In this document: one piece after another, positions 54,263-64,000 of the stretch
Numbering within the stretch: position 1 is the first letter of the stretch
Layout: every line of letters starts with the position of its first letter
NCBI GenBank assembly: GCA_037074615.1
Contig: CM073570.1
Location: forward strand, 15,844,185-15,908,184
Source: Leucaena leucocephala
Taxonomy: Eukaryota; Streptophyta; Magnoliopsida; Fabales; Fabaceae
Direction of reading: 5' to 3'
DNA: 64,000 nt
Translations under genes and position numbers: made by a program
Notes under the pieces: model-generated
Seen by the model: the letters and a program-made list of their open reading frames with translations, nothing else
What the model was told of the DNA's origin: nothing
Databases searched by the model: none

Positions 54263-54770
54263 TTAAGTGTGTGTTTGGATAGGATTTTGAAAACGGGTTT
54301 ATGAAGAAGAAAAAAGGGTTTTTAGACAGCTTATAGAAAAGGGCTTTTTGATAAGAGATTGTGAAAAAAAAATTTGAATAAATGAGTGTTCGAATAGTTA
54401 TTTCCAAAAATACTTTTATTATTGATAAATTACGAAAAAGTGTATGAGTACTAAATGAGGAGAGATGAAAGGAGAGAGGGTGTAAGAGAAAAAGTAGGAG
54501 AGATGAGAAAGGGTGTAAGAAAAAGTATGAGAGATGGTGTAAGAAAAAATATGGGTAATATAGTAATTAGTTAGTTCATAAGTTCTTTTACTGTTCCATA
54601 AGCTACTCTGACCAGCTTACCTGAAACCTTAATTTTAAACTATGGTTTAATTTAAAAATCTATTTGAATAAGTATGACTGTTTATTTTAAAATTTCTTCA
54701 AATAAAGATTTTGCTCAAAAAGGCTTTTAATACCATAGTTTAAAAAGTTTTCAAATAGGCCCTGAGACTA
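54263..54770 (+). mobile_element. Tourist-like MITE family copy D
   Basis: TTA (54263-54265) is followed by AGTGTGTGTTTGGATAGG. The left arm includes TACTTTTATTATTGATAAAT, the core is GGAGAGATGAGAAAGGGTGT-type purine repeats, and the right arm has AATATAGTAATTAGTTAGTT followed by TTCTTTTACTGTTCCATAAG. The right end is diverged (TCAAATAGGCCCTGAG), so its exact limit is uncertain. Confidence 0.65.
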
Positions 54771-56154
54771 AAATTTTTAAAATAAATCTTTAAGGTGTTT
54801 TAATAAATTTCATTTCCTTTATAAAATTTAATGATTTGAATAATGTAAGAAATAAACATACTCATAAAATCATTTAAGACTTATGTCATTAAAACTAGAG
54901 AGGGAATATTGTGAATTTTGAGAAAGAAAAGTTTAAAATGGAGACAGTGACTGTCCTAAAACCCAAAGTTCGTCCTTTATTTTTGTCAAGAGACCTCCAT
55001 CCATGGTATAGAATTAGATAGGTTATTTAATTTGTATGAATTATAAAACAAATTACATTATTTCTCTTTTAAAAAATTAGTTATTAAATGTGTGACTTCT
55101 TGACCAAATACTTGAGTTTTAATAGAATACAACTGCATAATTCAATCTATATAATTAGTTCTACCTAATATAATAAGATTTATTGTTATTAATTTTAAAA
55201 ATTTACCATCTCCCATACATATCATATTTTTTTTTATTAATATTTAGCATAGCAAAATGATGGCGATGTGGGTGAACTTGAAGAGGGTACAACCTACCAC
55301 ACAATGACATATGGGGGTGATACTACGGCCAACCTATTGAAAATAGATTGGTATACAACAAGTTGGGTTAAAGGCGGGTTGATTTAAAAACATTTGCCTT
55401 CAGTTAGATTAATATTTTATCAAATTAAACTTGTTATGACTGGTTGGCTTTTTCTTTTTTCTTTTTTATAATTTATTAAATTTGAAAATAAAATTTAAAT
55501 ACAATAATGACAATAATATAAATAATAAAAAAATTAAAAAGGTATAATCTGTAAACTCGGTCGGTTAGCTCACCATGGTTCAACCTATCATTTTTTAGGG
55601 GGTTGGCAGATTGTGTTCGCGGCTTCAACCTATATTATCAACTCTAATTATATACAACTTAATTTTTATATTTATAATTTTTTAAAATTATTTTTATTGA
55701 TATTCTATTAATAATAATTAAATAAAAAAATAGAGAAAGTTAAAAAAAATTATTATAGTATTTTGAAAATAAATATGTTATATTAATAATTTTTTTTAAA
55801 TTTAATCAAAATAATTAAATAATTTTTATATTAAAAATTAAATTAGTATATATATGGAACAAAAATTAAAAAAAAAAATGTTGAACCGTCATTCACAAGG
55901 TTATCTTCATCTCTGACCTAGCCCTGACGTCGTTCTCTTGATATGTTTCTCACGAAAAACCTATCTATAAGCATCTATCTCTGTTTTGGTCAATGAACAT
56001 ATGATAATTCTGTAGTACTATAATTTTTGCCAGCTGCCACCTCGTATTTTAGACAACACAAACGTATATTTTTCTGTTCACGTATCTGCTCTTTGAATGC
56101 AGATGGAGACGTTATTAATTAATGTTCTAAATATTTTGCTGTAATTTTATTTAA
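54771..56154. other. Spacer, possible old hAT-like debris
   Basis: About 55300-55650 contains ATGGGGGTGATACTACGGCC and CCAACCTATTG at one side and GGTTCAACCTATCATTTTTT and TTCAACCTATATTATCAACT at the other, which could be the remains of another hAT-type pair of ends. I could not find a target duplication. The rest is AT-rich. Confidence 0.3.
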
Positions 56155-56370
56155 CATCAATTTTTTTATATAAAATTTTTTTAAAAAATATTGAACTCTT
56201 CCATAATTTAAAAGTAGGGTAAAATCCTATTTTCTCTTAAACGATATCAATGTTAGGTATAACAAGCTATCTATTATTTTTAGACATAAATCTAAATACT
56301 TAAGAGTTAAAATACCTCCTCAAACGCTATAGCTATAACTATAACTATAATAAAATATTATTTTTTAAAA
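56155..56370 (-). repeat. SINE-like family 2, copy e
   Basis: Same block order as copy a: T-rich start, ATAATTTAAAAGTAGGGTAA, CGATATCAATGTTAGGTATA, ATAAATCTAAATACTTAAGA, AATACCTCCTCAAACGCTAT, then ACTATAACTATAATAAAATA. Confidence 0.55.
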
Positions 56371-56454
56371 ATTAAATATATTTTAAATAGTTATATATCT
56401 CACTCCTTTATCAGTTAAATTTATTTATTTAGCATCTATTAAATACACCGTTTG

Positions 56455-56715
56455 CCAACGGACCAACGATCTAGTGACACAACCTCTGGTCTCTAAGGCA
56501 ACAGGGCATAGATTCGAATCTGCTGTAGTGAGTATGAGTCACATGCATGAAACTGTTTTAAATTTTGATGTCAGGGTTTCGTTTCTTACTTGTGCCTCTC
56601 TCTCTACCATATTTGTGCCTGGACTGCTCCTTGTAATTATAAAAATCTTCTTGTAACTGTCTTGATTCCGGTGTTGGGACTTAGTCCTTCTAATACTTTT
56701 TTTTAATTTAAATTA
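56455..56715 (+). repeat. tRNA-headed SINE-like element, separate family
   Basis: A-box-like GATCTAGTGACACAACCTCT is followed about 45 bp later by a B-box-like AGATTCGAATCTG, the split promoter of tRNA genes. No cloverleaf can be closed, so this is a tRNA-derived head rather than a tRNA gene. The body contains GATTCCGGTGTTGGGACTTA and the copy ends in a short T run (TACTTTTTTTTAA), a tail style known from Au-type plant SINEs. The open frame 56474-56656 is accidental. Confidence 0.55.
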
Positions 56716-56904
56716 ATTAATTATATTTAAATTTAAACTTTAAGATAAATTTATATTTTATACTCATCAATCTATTCAAATTATCTGATTAACTCTTATA
56801 TTAATTATAATTAACTAATTTGTTTTATTTCTTATATCTATACAAAAAAAATAAACTAATTCTTATAATTAGGATTGGAGATAGTATCAAATATAGAAGA
56901 AAAA

Positions 56905-57140
56905 ATATTCATATATTCTTTAATATAAGTCATATTTAACTAATTTAATTAAATTAATAAAATTAGTTGATATAGTATAATTTTTCTAAACACTTTAACA
57001 ATCTTTTTTAATTTTTTCTCATTCTCTTATTTTATTATTGTTAAGCTAAGAAGTATCTATAGTGTTAATTTTAGAAAAAATAGATAAATATAGAAAATAT
57101 ATCTTATATTTAAAATTAAAATAAGGAGTGAAGGAATACT
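56905..57140 (+). repeat. AT-rich MITE-like repeat family copy
   Basis: Blocks ATATAAGTCATATTTAACTA, TCTTATTTTATTATTGTTAA and ATATATCTTATATTTAAAAT follow in the same order as at 24525-24745. Confidence 0.5.
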
Positions 57141-58071
57141 ACATTTTGAAGTGATAAATACTTAAATGCCCGATTATTCTTAAATGAAATAAAACACATG
57201 TAATTACTCTAACTTGAACAAAAAAAAGTACTGTATCACAGTGGGAGTAGGATTGGATTGAAGCTTTCAAATGTGATTACACATTTTATTAGCAAGGCTC
57301 TAGAGATTGGCCTGGTCATATAACTAGTAAATATAGTAGATTATGGTCAGTAGTTGTACTATAATTGTATTGAGGCAAATCCATTCATAATTAAAATAAT
57401 ATTATTTAATTAAATTATATAAAAATATTTATATATAACTTCTAAAATAATAATATTTAAATAGAAAAAATTATTGTTAATATACAAGTAATAGAACATT
57501 CATATATAAATCACATATAATTCAATAAAATAAATATATTAAAGCATAAATATGAGGGTTGTTATTTTTTTTAATGCAAAATGACATCATTTCATTCCTA
57601 TTAAAAGAAGAAAAAATATATAAAAGCTAACCCGAGATTAATAAAGAAGATAAATAGTTATATAGATAGATATGCAAGATATAACAACATGAAAAAATGT
57701 ATTTTTGATGGGTAATATATAAGTATTTGTATAAAATTTTTAATTAAACTGATCAGAAGACTGATTCACCGGGCCACTTATCTGTCAGGTAGAACATGGT
57801 TGTGTTTTAATATTATACACACAAGATATAATGGCAATACGTTTTCTTAGGGGAAAAAACAAAGGAAAGTGATAAACATGCATTGACAATTCAACAAACA
57901 GTTGAAAGATATCCAAAGAGACAAGTACATCAGACATAGGCCTACAACATGGGCTCACATAATTCACAGCTTTTAACAACATACCGTCACGTGTCCATGC
58001 ACCCCCCACAATATGCAAAGTTCTCTCTTTGGCATGCAATATGGGTAACTCGCAAATTCGTCCACACATAC
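57141..58071. other. Spacer and 5' flank of the KAI2-type gene
   Basis: AT-rich to about 57700. No gene is supported. The minus-strand frame at 57785-58171 overlaps the promoter and has no domain. Confidence 0.4.
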
Positions 58072-58082
58072 TTTTATATATA
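58072..58082 (+). promoter_or_regulatory. Candidate TATA box of the KAI2-type gene
   Basis: TTTATATATAC lies about 105 bp upstream of the ATG, preceding a purine-rich leader. Motif and spacing only. Confidence 0.45.
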
Positions 58083-58184
58083 CCCACCAGCCACCGAATC
58101 CCCCAAAAAAAGAGAAAAAGAAAAAGAAGAATACGATTAATTAAACACAGAAACATCATCATAGTCATCATATCGTCGTCGTCG

Positions 58185-60375
58185 ATGGGGATAGTGCAAG
58201 AAGCTCATAACGTGAGGGTGATCGGAGAAGGGTCTCAGACTGTGGTTCTGGCTCATGGATTTGGGACGGACCAATCGGTGTGGAAGCATCTGGTGCCTCA
58301 TCTGGTTGAGGATTATCGTGTTGTTTTGTATGATAATATGGGAGCCGGCACCACCAACCCCGAATATTACGACTTCGAACGATACTCCTCCGTCGAAGGC
58401 TACGCCTACGATCTCATTGCCATCTTCGAAGAGCTTCAACTTCGCGATTGCATCTTCGTTGGCCACTCTCTTTCCTCCATGGTTGGCCTCCTTACTTCTA
58501 TCTCTCACCCTCATCTCTTCTCCAAGCTCATCTTACTCTCTGCTTCTCCAAGGTATTTTCATATCTATCTTCTTCATTGATCTAGGGTTAAACTTAAAGT
58601 TTGAATCAATTAGTTAGATTTTATTGCGTTAAGTTGAAAGAAGTTAAAAGAAAACTAGATAATTGTGGATAACATTCACATGCATGTTGAGGTGTAAAAA
58701 AGCTGATATATGCTATGAGGAGAGAATCCGATTCAACACAGAAAGATCATCGGATTGGGGATAGAGGGAGAAAATGAAAAAAGTTAAAGTGAGGGGTAGT
58801 TGATGAATGGCATGCGTCCATATCCTGATTACTCACAGATTGTCCCATTATTTGTTTTCTAGATTTTAAGTTAAACCCTAATACAAAATGATATCATTCA
58901 GTGGTAGTAACGATAATTAATGGAGTAAACATTTTATTAATTAAAACTAACTTTTTCAAAAACTTTCATCTCTCTCCGTGGGAATTTTGAGTTAAAATTT
59001 AAATTAGATTATCCATAGGAATTTACATATGATTAAAATATATGTTTGGTCCTTTAAATTTATATTAAATTTTAGCCTAATCATTTAAGTTTATAAAATG
59101 TATTTTTAGTTTCTTAATCATGATATAGTTAATCATGCTTGACTTAATAAATTTAAATAGTAACTTTACAATTAGATGATGACAATTTTAATCCTTTAAT
59201 ATAATATTTTTATATTTTAAATTAAAAGATATTTAATTATAGGATTAAAATTTAATCACACTTTACTAACATTTAATTATATAATCACTATTTAAATTCA
59301 GTAGTTTAACATTTTTCATTAATATAAACTAAATGTGTTAAAGTTAAAAGATTAAAAATGTATTTTATAAATTTAGAGTATTAAATTAAAGTTTAATGTA
59401 AATTTAAAGGAGCTGAACATATAATTATTATATTTATTAGGAGCATAAATTAATTTTTTTTAATTATGAACAGAAGAGGAGGTGATTTGTAATCATCTGC
59501 TCAATTTTTAATAATTATTAGTCATTTAATTTTTAATATAAGAATTAATTAAATTTTTTAAGCAGATTAAAAAAATTAAATAAATTAATTAATTACATCT
59601 AATTTAAGAGCCAGTTGATTAATTTATATAGATTAAAGAATACATAATATGAATTTATTTTAAGAATTTATGTTTGATCATCATTAATTAATTTATTTAA
59701 TTTTATTAATATACCTAAAAAGAATCAAATAGCTCTTATATTATAGACAGAAGAGAGTATATAATAATATATAAAGAGAAAAGATCCCTTATTTATTTTG
59801 TCATTTCTATTCATTATCTCTATCCAACTGCATGTATGACGAATTATTGAAGAAATTGGTTTTGAAAATATATATCCAGTTTGGTTGTTAATGAACGCAA
59901 AAATTGAATACGTACGTGTAGGTTTCTGAACGATGTGGACTACTACGGTGGCTTTCAGCAAGAAGATCTGAACCAACTGTTCGAAGGGATGCGATCGAAC
60001 TACAAAGCATGGTGCGCCGGATTTGCTCCAATGGTGGTCGGCGGCGATCTGGACTCCGTTGCCGTCCAGGAATTCTGCCGAACGCTCTTCAACATGAGGC
60101 CCGACATAGCCCTCAACTTGGCACAGACCATATTCCAGTTCGACATGAGGCACATTCTCAGCCTCGTCACCGTCCCCTGCCACATCATTCAGAGCTCCAA
60201 GGACCTCGCCGTCCCTCTCGTCGTCTCCGAATACCTCCAACAATCTATCGGCGCCAAGTCCATCGTCGAGATCACGCCCACAGAAGGTCACTTGCCGCAG
60301 TTGAGCTCGCCGGATATCATTGTCCCCGTCTTGCTCCGCCACATCCGTGACGATATTGCCGGCGATACAAAATGA
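58185..60375 (+). CDS. KAI2: KAI2 / D14-like alpha/beta hydrolase (karrikin receptor family)
   Basis: Nucleo-cytoplasmic receptor-hydrolase which, with the F-box protein MAX2, senses karrikins and an unknown endogenous ligand and triggers SMAX1-type repressor breakdown. Exons 58185-58552 and 59922-60375 join in frame (Arg123 split by the intron), the single-intron layout of the family, to give 273 residues. Landmarks: MGIVQEAHNVRVIG start, AHGFGTDQSVWKHLVPHL, YDNMGAGTTNP, nucleophile Ser95 (FVGHSLSSMVG), Asp217 (SSKDLAVP) and His246 (EGHLPQLSSP), at exactly the numbering of Arabidopsis KAI2. Lid residues Phe134, Trp153, Phe157, Phe174 and Phe194 are present. From memory of the Arabidopsis protein, Leu96, Ser98, Phe124, Met160, Val161 and Ala190 differ. 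The triad is intact. Duplicate KAI2 copies are common in dicots; whether this is the only copy cannot be told here. Confidence 0.95.
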
Positions 60376-60902
60376 TTATCGTTCGCTGCTTCTAGGTAGC
60401 TTGTCGACGTTTTGTTTCTCCAAATGCAAAAAGGAAGAGAAAATTAAAGATGATTATCTAAGCACTCAAACTTGGAGGGGAAAAAACAGTATATGTTAAA
60501 AACCTTTAGAATTCCAATTCACTAGACTGAAAGTTAATATCAGATCTCAAAGATCTTAACTTTTAATATTCGGAATAATTTCCCCCACTCAACTTTGGTT
60601 TTTTTCTCTCCCAACACTTGAACTTCTCTTCTTCTTCTTGTTTTATTTTTTGCAACATACTTATTGTGTTGTATGAACGAGGCGATTATAGTAAAGTATT
60701 GTCGACTGAAAAGACAACTTATATATGTTGGAGAGTCTTCGATTGGTTTTTGAGTTGAAGAGAATTAAACTGTAAATAATGCTTTAAGTTGAGATAGATT
60801 AACATTTGGAAAGTAAACTAGTTATAATCTCTCTTTGCCCAAAAAAAATAACAAAATAGTTATAATCTCCCGCTTTGAGAAGTGAAGATAACTAGCTAGA
60901 TT
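60376..60902. other. 3' flank of the KAI2-type gene
   Basis: Probable 3' UTR and spacer, with a CT-rich stretch (CTTCTCTTCTTCTTCTTG near 60622-60641). No gene is supported. Confidence 0.45.
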
Positions 60903-61200
60903 AAGTGTGTGCTTAGAACAATCAAGGTTTTAAAAGTTATTTTGACTTAAATTTAGTTTAATTTTTTTAAAAAATAAATAACTATATTTGGATCAAATTA
61001 TGGTTTAAAATTAAAATTTTTTATAAGCTACTGAGACTAGTTTTTAAAATGGTAAAAAAAAATTATGGACTACCTAATTACTATTTTACCCTCACATTTT
61101 TTTATATGTTTTCCTCTCTCCTCTCTCTCCTCTACATTCTCTCATTTCTCATCTTTCTTTTTTACTATCTCTCAAGCATTATATGCCAACTCAAGAGTAA
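60903..61200 (-). mobile_element. Tourist-like MITE family copy E, truncated
   Basis: On the minus strand it reads purine repeats (GAGGAGAGAGAGGAGAGAGG), then GGTAAAATAGTAATTAGGTA, then a right arm ending CTAAGCACACACTTAAT, matching copies C and D in order. The far terminal repeat is not found, so roughly half the element is missing. Confidence 0.55.
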
Positions 61201-62409
61201 TTCTCTTAAAAATATTTTTTATATTTATACGGATCTCAACTTAATACCTATTATTTAAGGTATCAAAACTCCTTTCACGGATCAACACACGTATACTTTT
61301 AAAAAGAATAAAAATCATAACAGCAAAATCATCCGATTGTTCATCCAAAATAGTACCCACATTATAACTGTACTTTGTGTTCAGCAACGAATAGAGACAA
61401 AAGGCACGAAGATGATTAGGAAAAAAAGTATAATCAAACACTCGAGTTTTTCCCCAAAAATAAAATCCGATATCAAAATAAATATATTTAATGTTAAGTC
61501 CTATAATTTTATAAAATAATTATTAACCTCGGATGGTCAATGGTTCAAAGAGGACTTCCAAGCTACTAGGAAACCCATTTTTTTTCTCCTGTCAACATGA
61601 GAAGGACTTCCATAAATAGGTGATTGTAACGTACTCTTGGACAATGAATGGATTGAAACTTGGTTATTATATTCTCATTCAACGAATTAATTCATTTAGA
61701 CAAGCCACACTTGTATCCGAGGATGAACGATTAAACTGACCGATCATTTGTGTAAAAACTTACGACAATTTTGATGATAAAAATAATTGATTACAGTTAT
61801 CAAATATATTATGGAGTAAATGAAATAAGAGAAAATTTAGACAAAGTTTTGTGTTATGATTATCATGTGTTCTATGATCAATACATACATGACACTAAAT
61901 ATTTCTCGAATTTTAAAATCACTTAATTAAATTCTATCAAGGAATATATTTAATAATCTTCATTATGTCAGCAATACTTAATCAAATAGTTATTTTTTTT
62001 TTCATTAGAAAAATATGAATGAGGTTGACCACTATCCATATCCCACATTATAATCAATCCAAGGGACCTGAGTCATAGTTATTTCTTACAGTCAACCCCC
62101 ACTTTTTTTTATCGTTGATGGGCATACATTACTAGGTGACATAAAATAACTTCACGTGATCTTCACGGAAATCTGGGATAAAGAAGACCGAGAATTAAGA
62201 TAGATTTCAAAGCACAAGAAAAATAACATCACAGGTCGCAGAGGCACTTTTTTCTAAACATGTGTATTATTTAAAACAATCATATTTAAAATATTATTAA
62301 ATATTAAATATAAATATATCTCTTAATAATTATTTAAATTTTTTATTATATTATGATAGATTAAATACTTTCGTTACACCTAACCCTATTTGTTACTACT
62401 TGCTATATA
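61201..62409. other. AT-rich spacer, nothing recognised
   Basis: Short open frames only, without domains. No repeat boundary seen. Confidence 0.4.
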
Positions 62410-62615
62410 TAATTATTTTTTTTTCCATCTAATTCACCGGAGTTTTACTTTTGTTATATCCGGATCTAATTTATGTCGCGTACCTGACTATAGTGGGTAA
62501 GTCTCTCAACGAAAATTTTTTATATATGCCAAACTTCAAACTCGATACCTTACTTAAATGATACTAAATCGCTTAAATGATGCTTACTAGATATAATTTA
62601 ACCCTACAAATAATA
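62410..62615 (-). repeat. SINE-like family 1, copy c
   Basis: Starts with a T run (tail), then CATCTAATTCACCGGAGTTT, ATATCCGGATCTAATTTATG, GGTAAGTCTCTCAACGAAAA, CCAAACTTCAAACTCGATAC and a head ending near the region TAAATGATGCTTACTAG. Same order and orientation as the copy at 63725-63925. Confidence 0.65.
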
Positions 62616-63724
62616 GCAACTCTTCCCCATAGTGGGCTCTGAAAATCACACATCACTAGCTTTGATATTCGATCTACATTCGGAAGACTGCTTCGTGGAC
62701 TTGGTTTTCATATGGGACACCTTAGCCCTGCTGTCATTTGAGCCTTTTGTAAAAACATGTACCGTCGTTTTTTCTCTACAATGTCCATTTGCACCAGGCC
62801 TCTATCGATGTGCCTAAATTGAGTATTTTCGGCCCTTATCGTTGGACTAGTCATTTTAGCTCAGTCATTTGTACCAAAAAAAGAAAAAGCTCAGTCATAA
62901 AATTTAGAGTATATCGCTCACAAAGAAAAAAAAAAAGGAGTTTACACCCATCATATTCAAGTACGCGATGTGAATCAGATTCGAATATAGTCGAAACAAA
63001 ATTCTATTAAATCGGGTGGACAATAAAAAAAAAAAAGGAGTTTAGCACAAAAAAAAAAGGAGTAGCATTTTGCTACAAGAACATGGAGTCCAGATTTTTT
63101 TAGTGTTTTTCATCATAATTAGATTGTGGGGCCTAAGAGTTTAAGATGACTTTTACTATTTATAGCTTATATCTTTATATATATTATATGTAAATATAAA
63201 TTCAACATACAAATTTAACCTTAGAATGATTTTTAAATATGAAATATTAAACCAAATTACTTGGTGAATCCTTGTAAAATGTGAATAGATGTGGAAACAA
63301 ACACATGTGAACATACGATATAATTCATCATGTCATTATATCAACTATCAAGTGAGCTATTGGAATCTTCTCTAACCCTTTCTACACTAAGGAGAGAGAG
63401 AGAGAGAGAACAGTCGGTCTCGACTTTGTTTATCTTTACCTAAAACAGCTTAACTCAAATTACTTGTCAGTTGTCATTTTTAAACGCATTCAAACACTTT
63501 TGGATCCTGGTTGTTCTTTGTCACCACTTTCTCTTAGAACCTTGTCGCCTTTGTTAAATTCAATAATTTAAGATCTCAAGTTAAGATATTAATTGAAGGA
63601 TGCTTCCAGGCACAACACATGTAATAAGCAAGAAATATTTTTTCTGTTCAAATTTAATTCAAAGATATTATTTTCTAAAACCGTATCCATATTGAGAGAT
63701 CAATACTATATCATTGGCGTCAAC
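62616..63724. other. Spacer with a truncated SINE-like copy and GA microsatellite
   Basis: About 62945-63045 (plus) carries GATTCGAATATAGTCGAAAC and ATCGGGTGGACAATAAAAAA with a 12-A tail, the 3' end of family 1 (copy d). A (GA)n run lies at 63391-63409. No gene is supported. Confidence 0.5.
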
Positions 63725-63925
63725 TCTTTTTTTTTTTTTTTTTTGCCCACCTAATTCATTGAAACTTTATCCCGATTATATCCGGATCTAATCTATTTCA
63801 TACACCTAGTTATGGCAGGTGAGTCTCCCAATGAGAATTTTCTATATACGCCAAGACTCAAACTCGAGATCTCATTTAAGTGATATCAAACCGTTTACTA
63901 CTTAAATCAACTCCTATTGATGCGT
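63725..63925 (-). repeat. SINE-like family 1, copy e, longest tail
   Basis: A run of about 18 T (the poly(A) tail on the minus strand) is followed by GCCCACCTAATTCATTGAAA, ATATCCGGATCTAATCTATT, GGTGAGTCTCCCAATGAGAA, CCAAGACTCAAACTCGAGAT and CTCATTTAAGTGATATCAAA. Read on the minus strand this gives an A-box-like region, a B-box-like GAGTTTGAGTCTTGG and a poly(A) tail. Confidence 0.7.
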
Positions 63926-63975
63926 CAACTCAATTGATTTATCTGAATGCTATTTTTATTTTCCTCCACACCAAG

Positions 63976-64000
63976 TTCTCTTGGGCCTCATTTGGTTGGC
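63976..64000 (+). other. Possible start of another Tourist-like element, cut by the window end
   Basis: The last bases read GGGCCTCATTTGGTTGGC, which resembles the GGGCCTGTTTGG-type ends of Tourist MITEs. Only one end is visible. Confidence 0.25.

Noticed and set aside
56455..56530. Possible tRNA gene
   Set aside because: A and B box-like strings are present but the acceptor and anticodon stems do not pair; a SINE head fits better.
59725..60342. 205-codon minus-strand frame opposite KAI2 exon 2
   Set aside because: It is the antisense of a real exon, and its tail runs into intron sequence.

Overview
The window is nuclear DNA from a dicot plant. Protein genes are split by GT-AG introns and encode plant-specific families (NPH3/BTB, SBT1-type subtilase, KAI2, DUF223-like OB-fold). 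The long AT-rich spacers between them are full of short non-autonomous transposons and SINE-like repeats. No bacterial, organellar or viral gene order is seen.

Eight genes can be modelled with confidence. From the left: an NPH3-domain BTB protein on the minus strand, cut by the window edge (34-1797); a complete ten-exon casein kinase II alpha subunit, plus (8531-13499); a three-exon At2g23090-type small zinc-finger protein, minus (14296-15485); a nine-exon MFSD5/MOT2-type major facilitator, plus (18774-22637); an eight-exon prolyl 4-hydroxylase, minus (23728-28484); an intronless SBT1.7-like subtilase, plus (42344-44635); an intronless uncharacterised Ser-rich protein, plus (49751-50797); and a two-exon KAI2-type alpha/beta hydrolase, plus (58185-60375). 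All exon joins keep the frame and give product lengths normal for their families. A frameshifted RPA-like OB-fold (DUF223-type) fragment lies at about 17150-17730, and a decayed LINE retrotransposon at 35520-38080.

The genes do not form one pathway. The set NPH3-domain protein, CK2 alpha and SBT1.7-like subtilase matches, from memory, neighbours on the end of Arabidopsis chromosome 5 (At5g67385, At5g67380, At5g67360). The left two thirds of the window therefore looks like an expanded, interrupted version of that block.

The spacers hold structure that gene annotation would miss: a 792-bp hAT-type element with a near-perfect 8-bp target duplication and two GC-rich direct-repeat arms; six related Tourist-like elements with GTGTTTGG ends; two SINE-like families with five copies each, seen from shared bodies and poly(A) ends; a further tRNA-headed SINE-like copy; and an AT-rich MITE-like family. 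Nothing in the window amounts to a clearly new biological system. The items most worth a second look are the repeat families and the substituted ligand pocket of the KAI2 paralogue.
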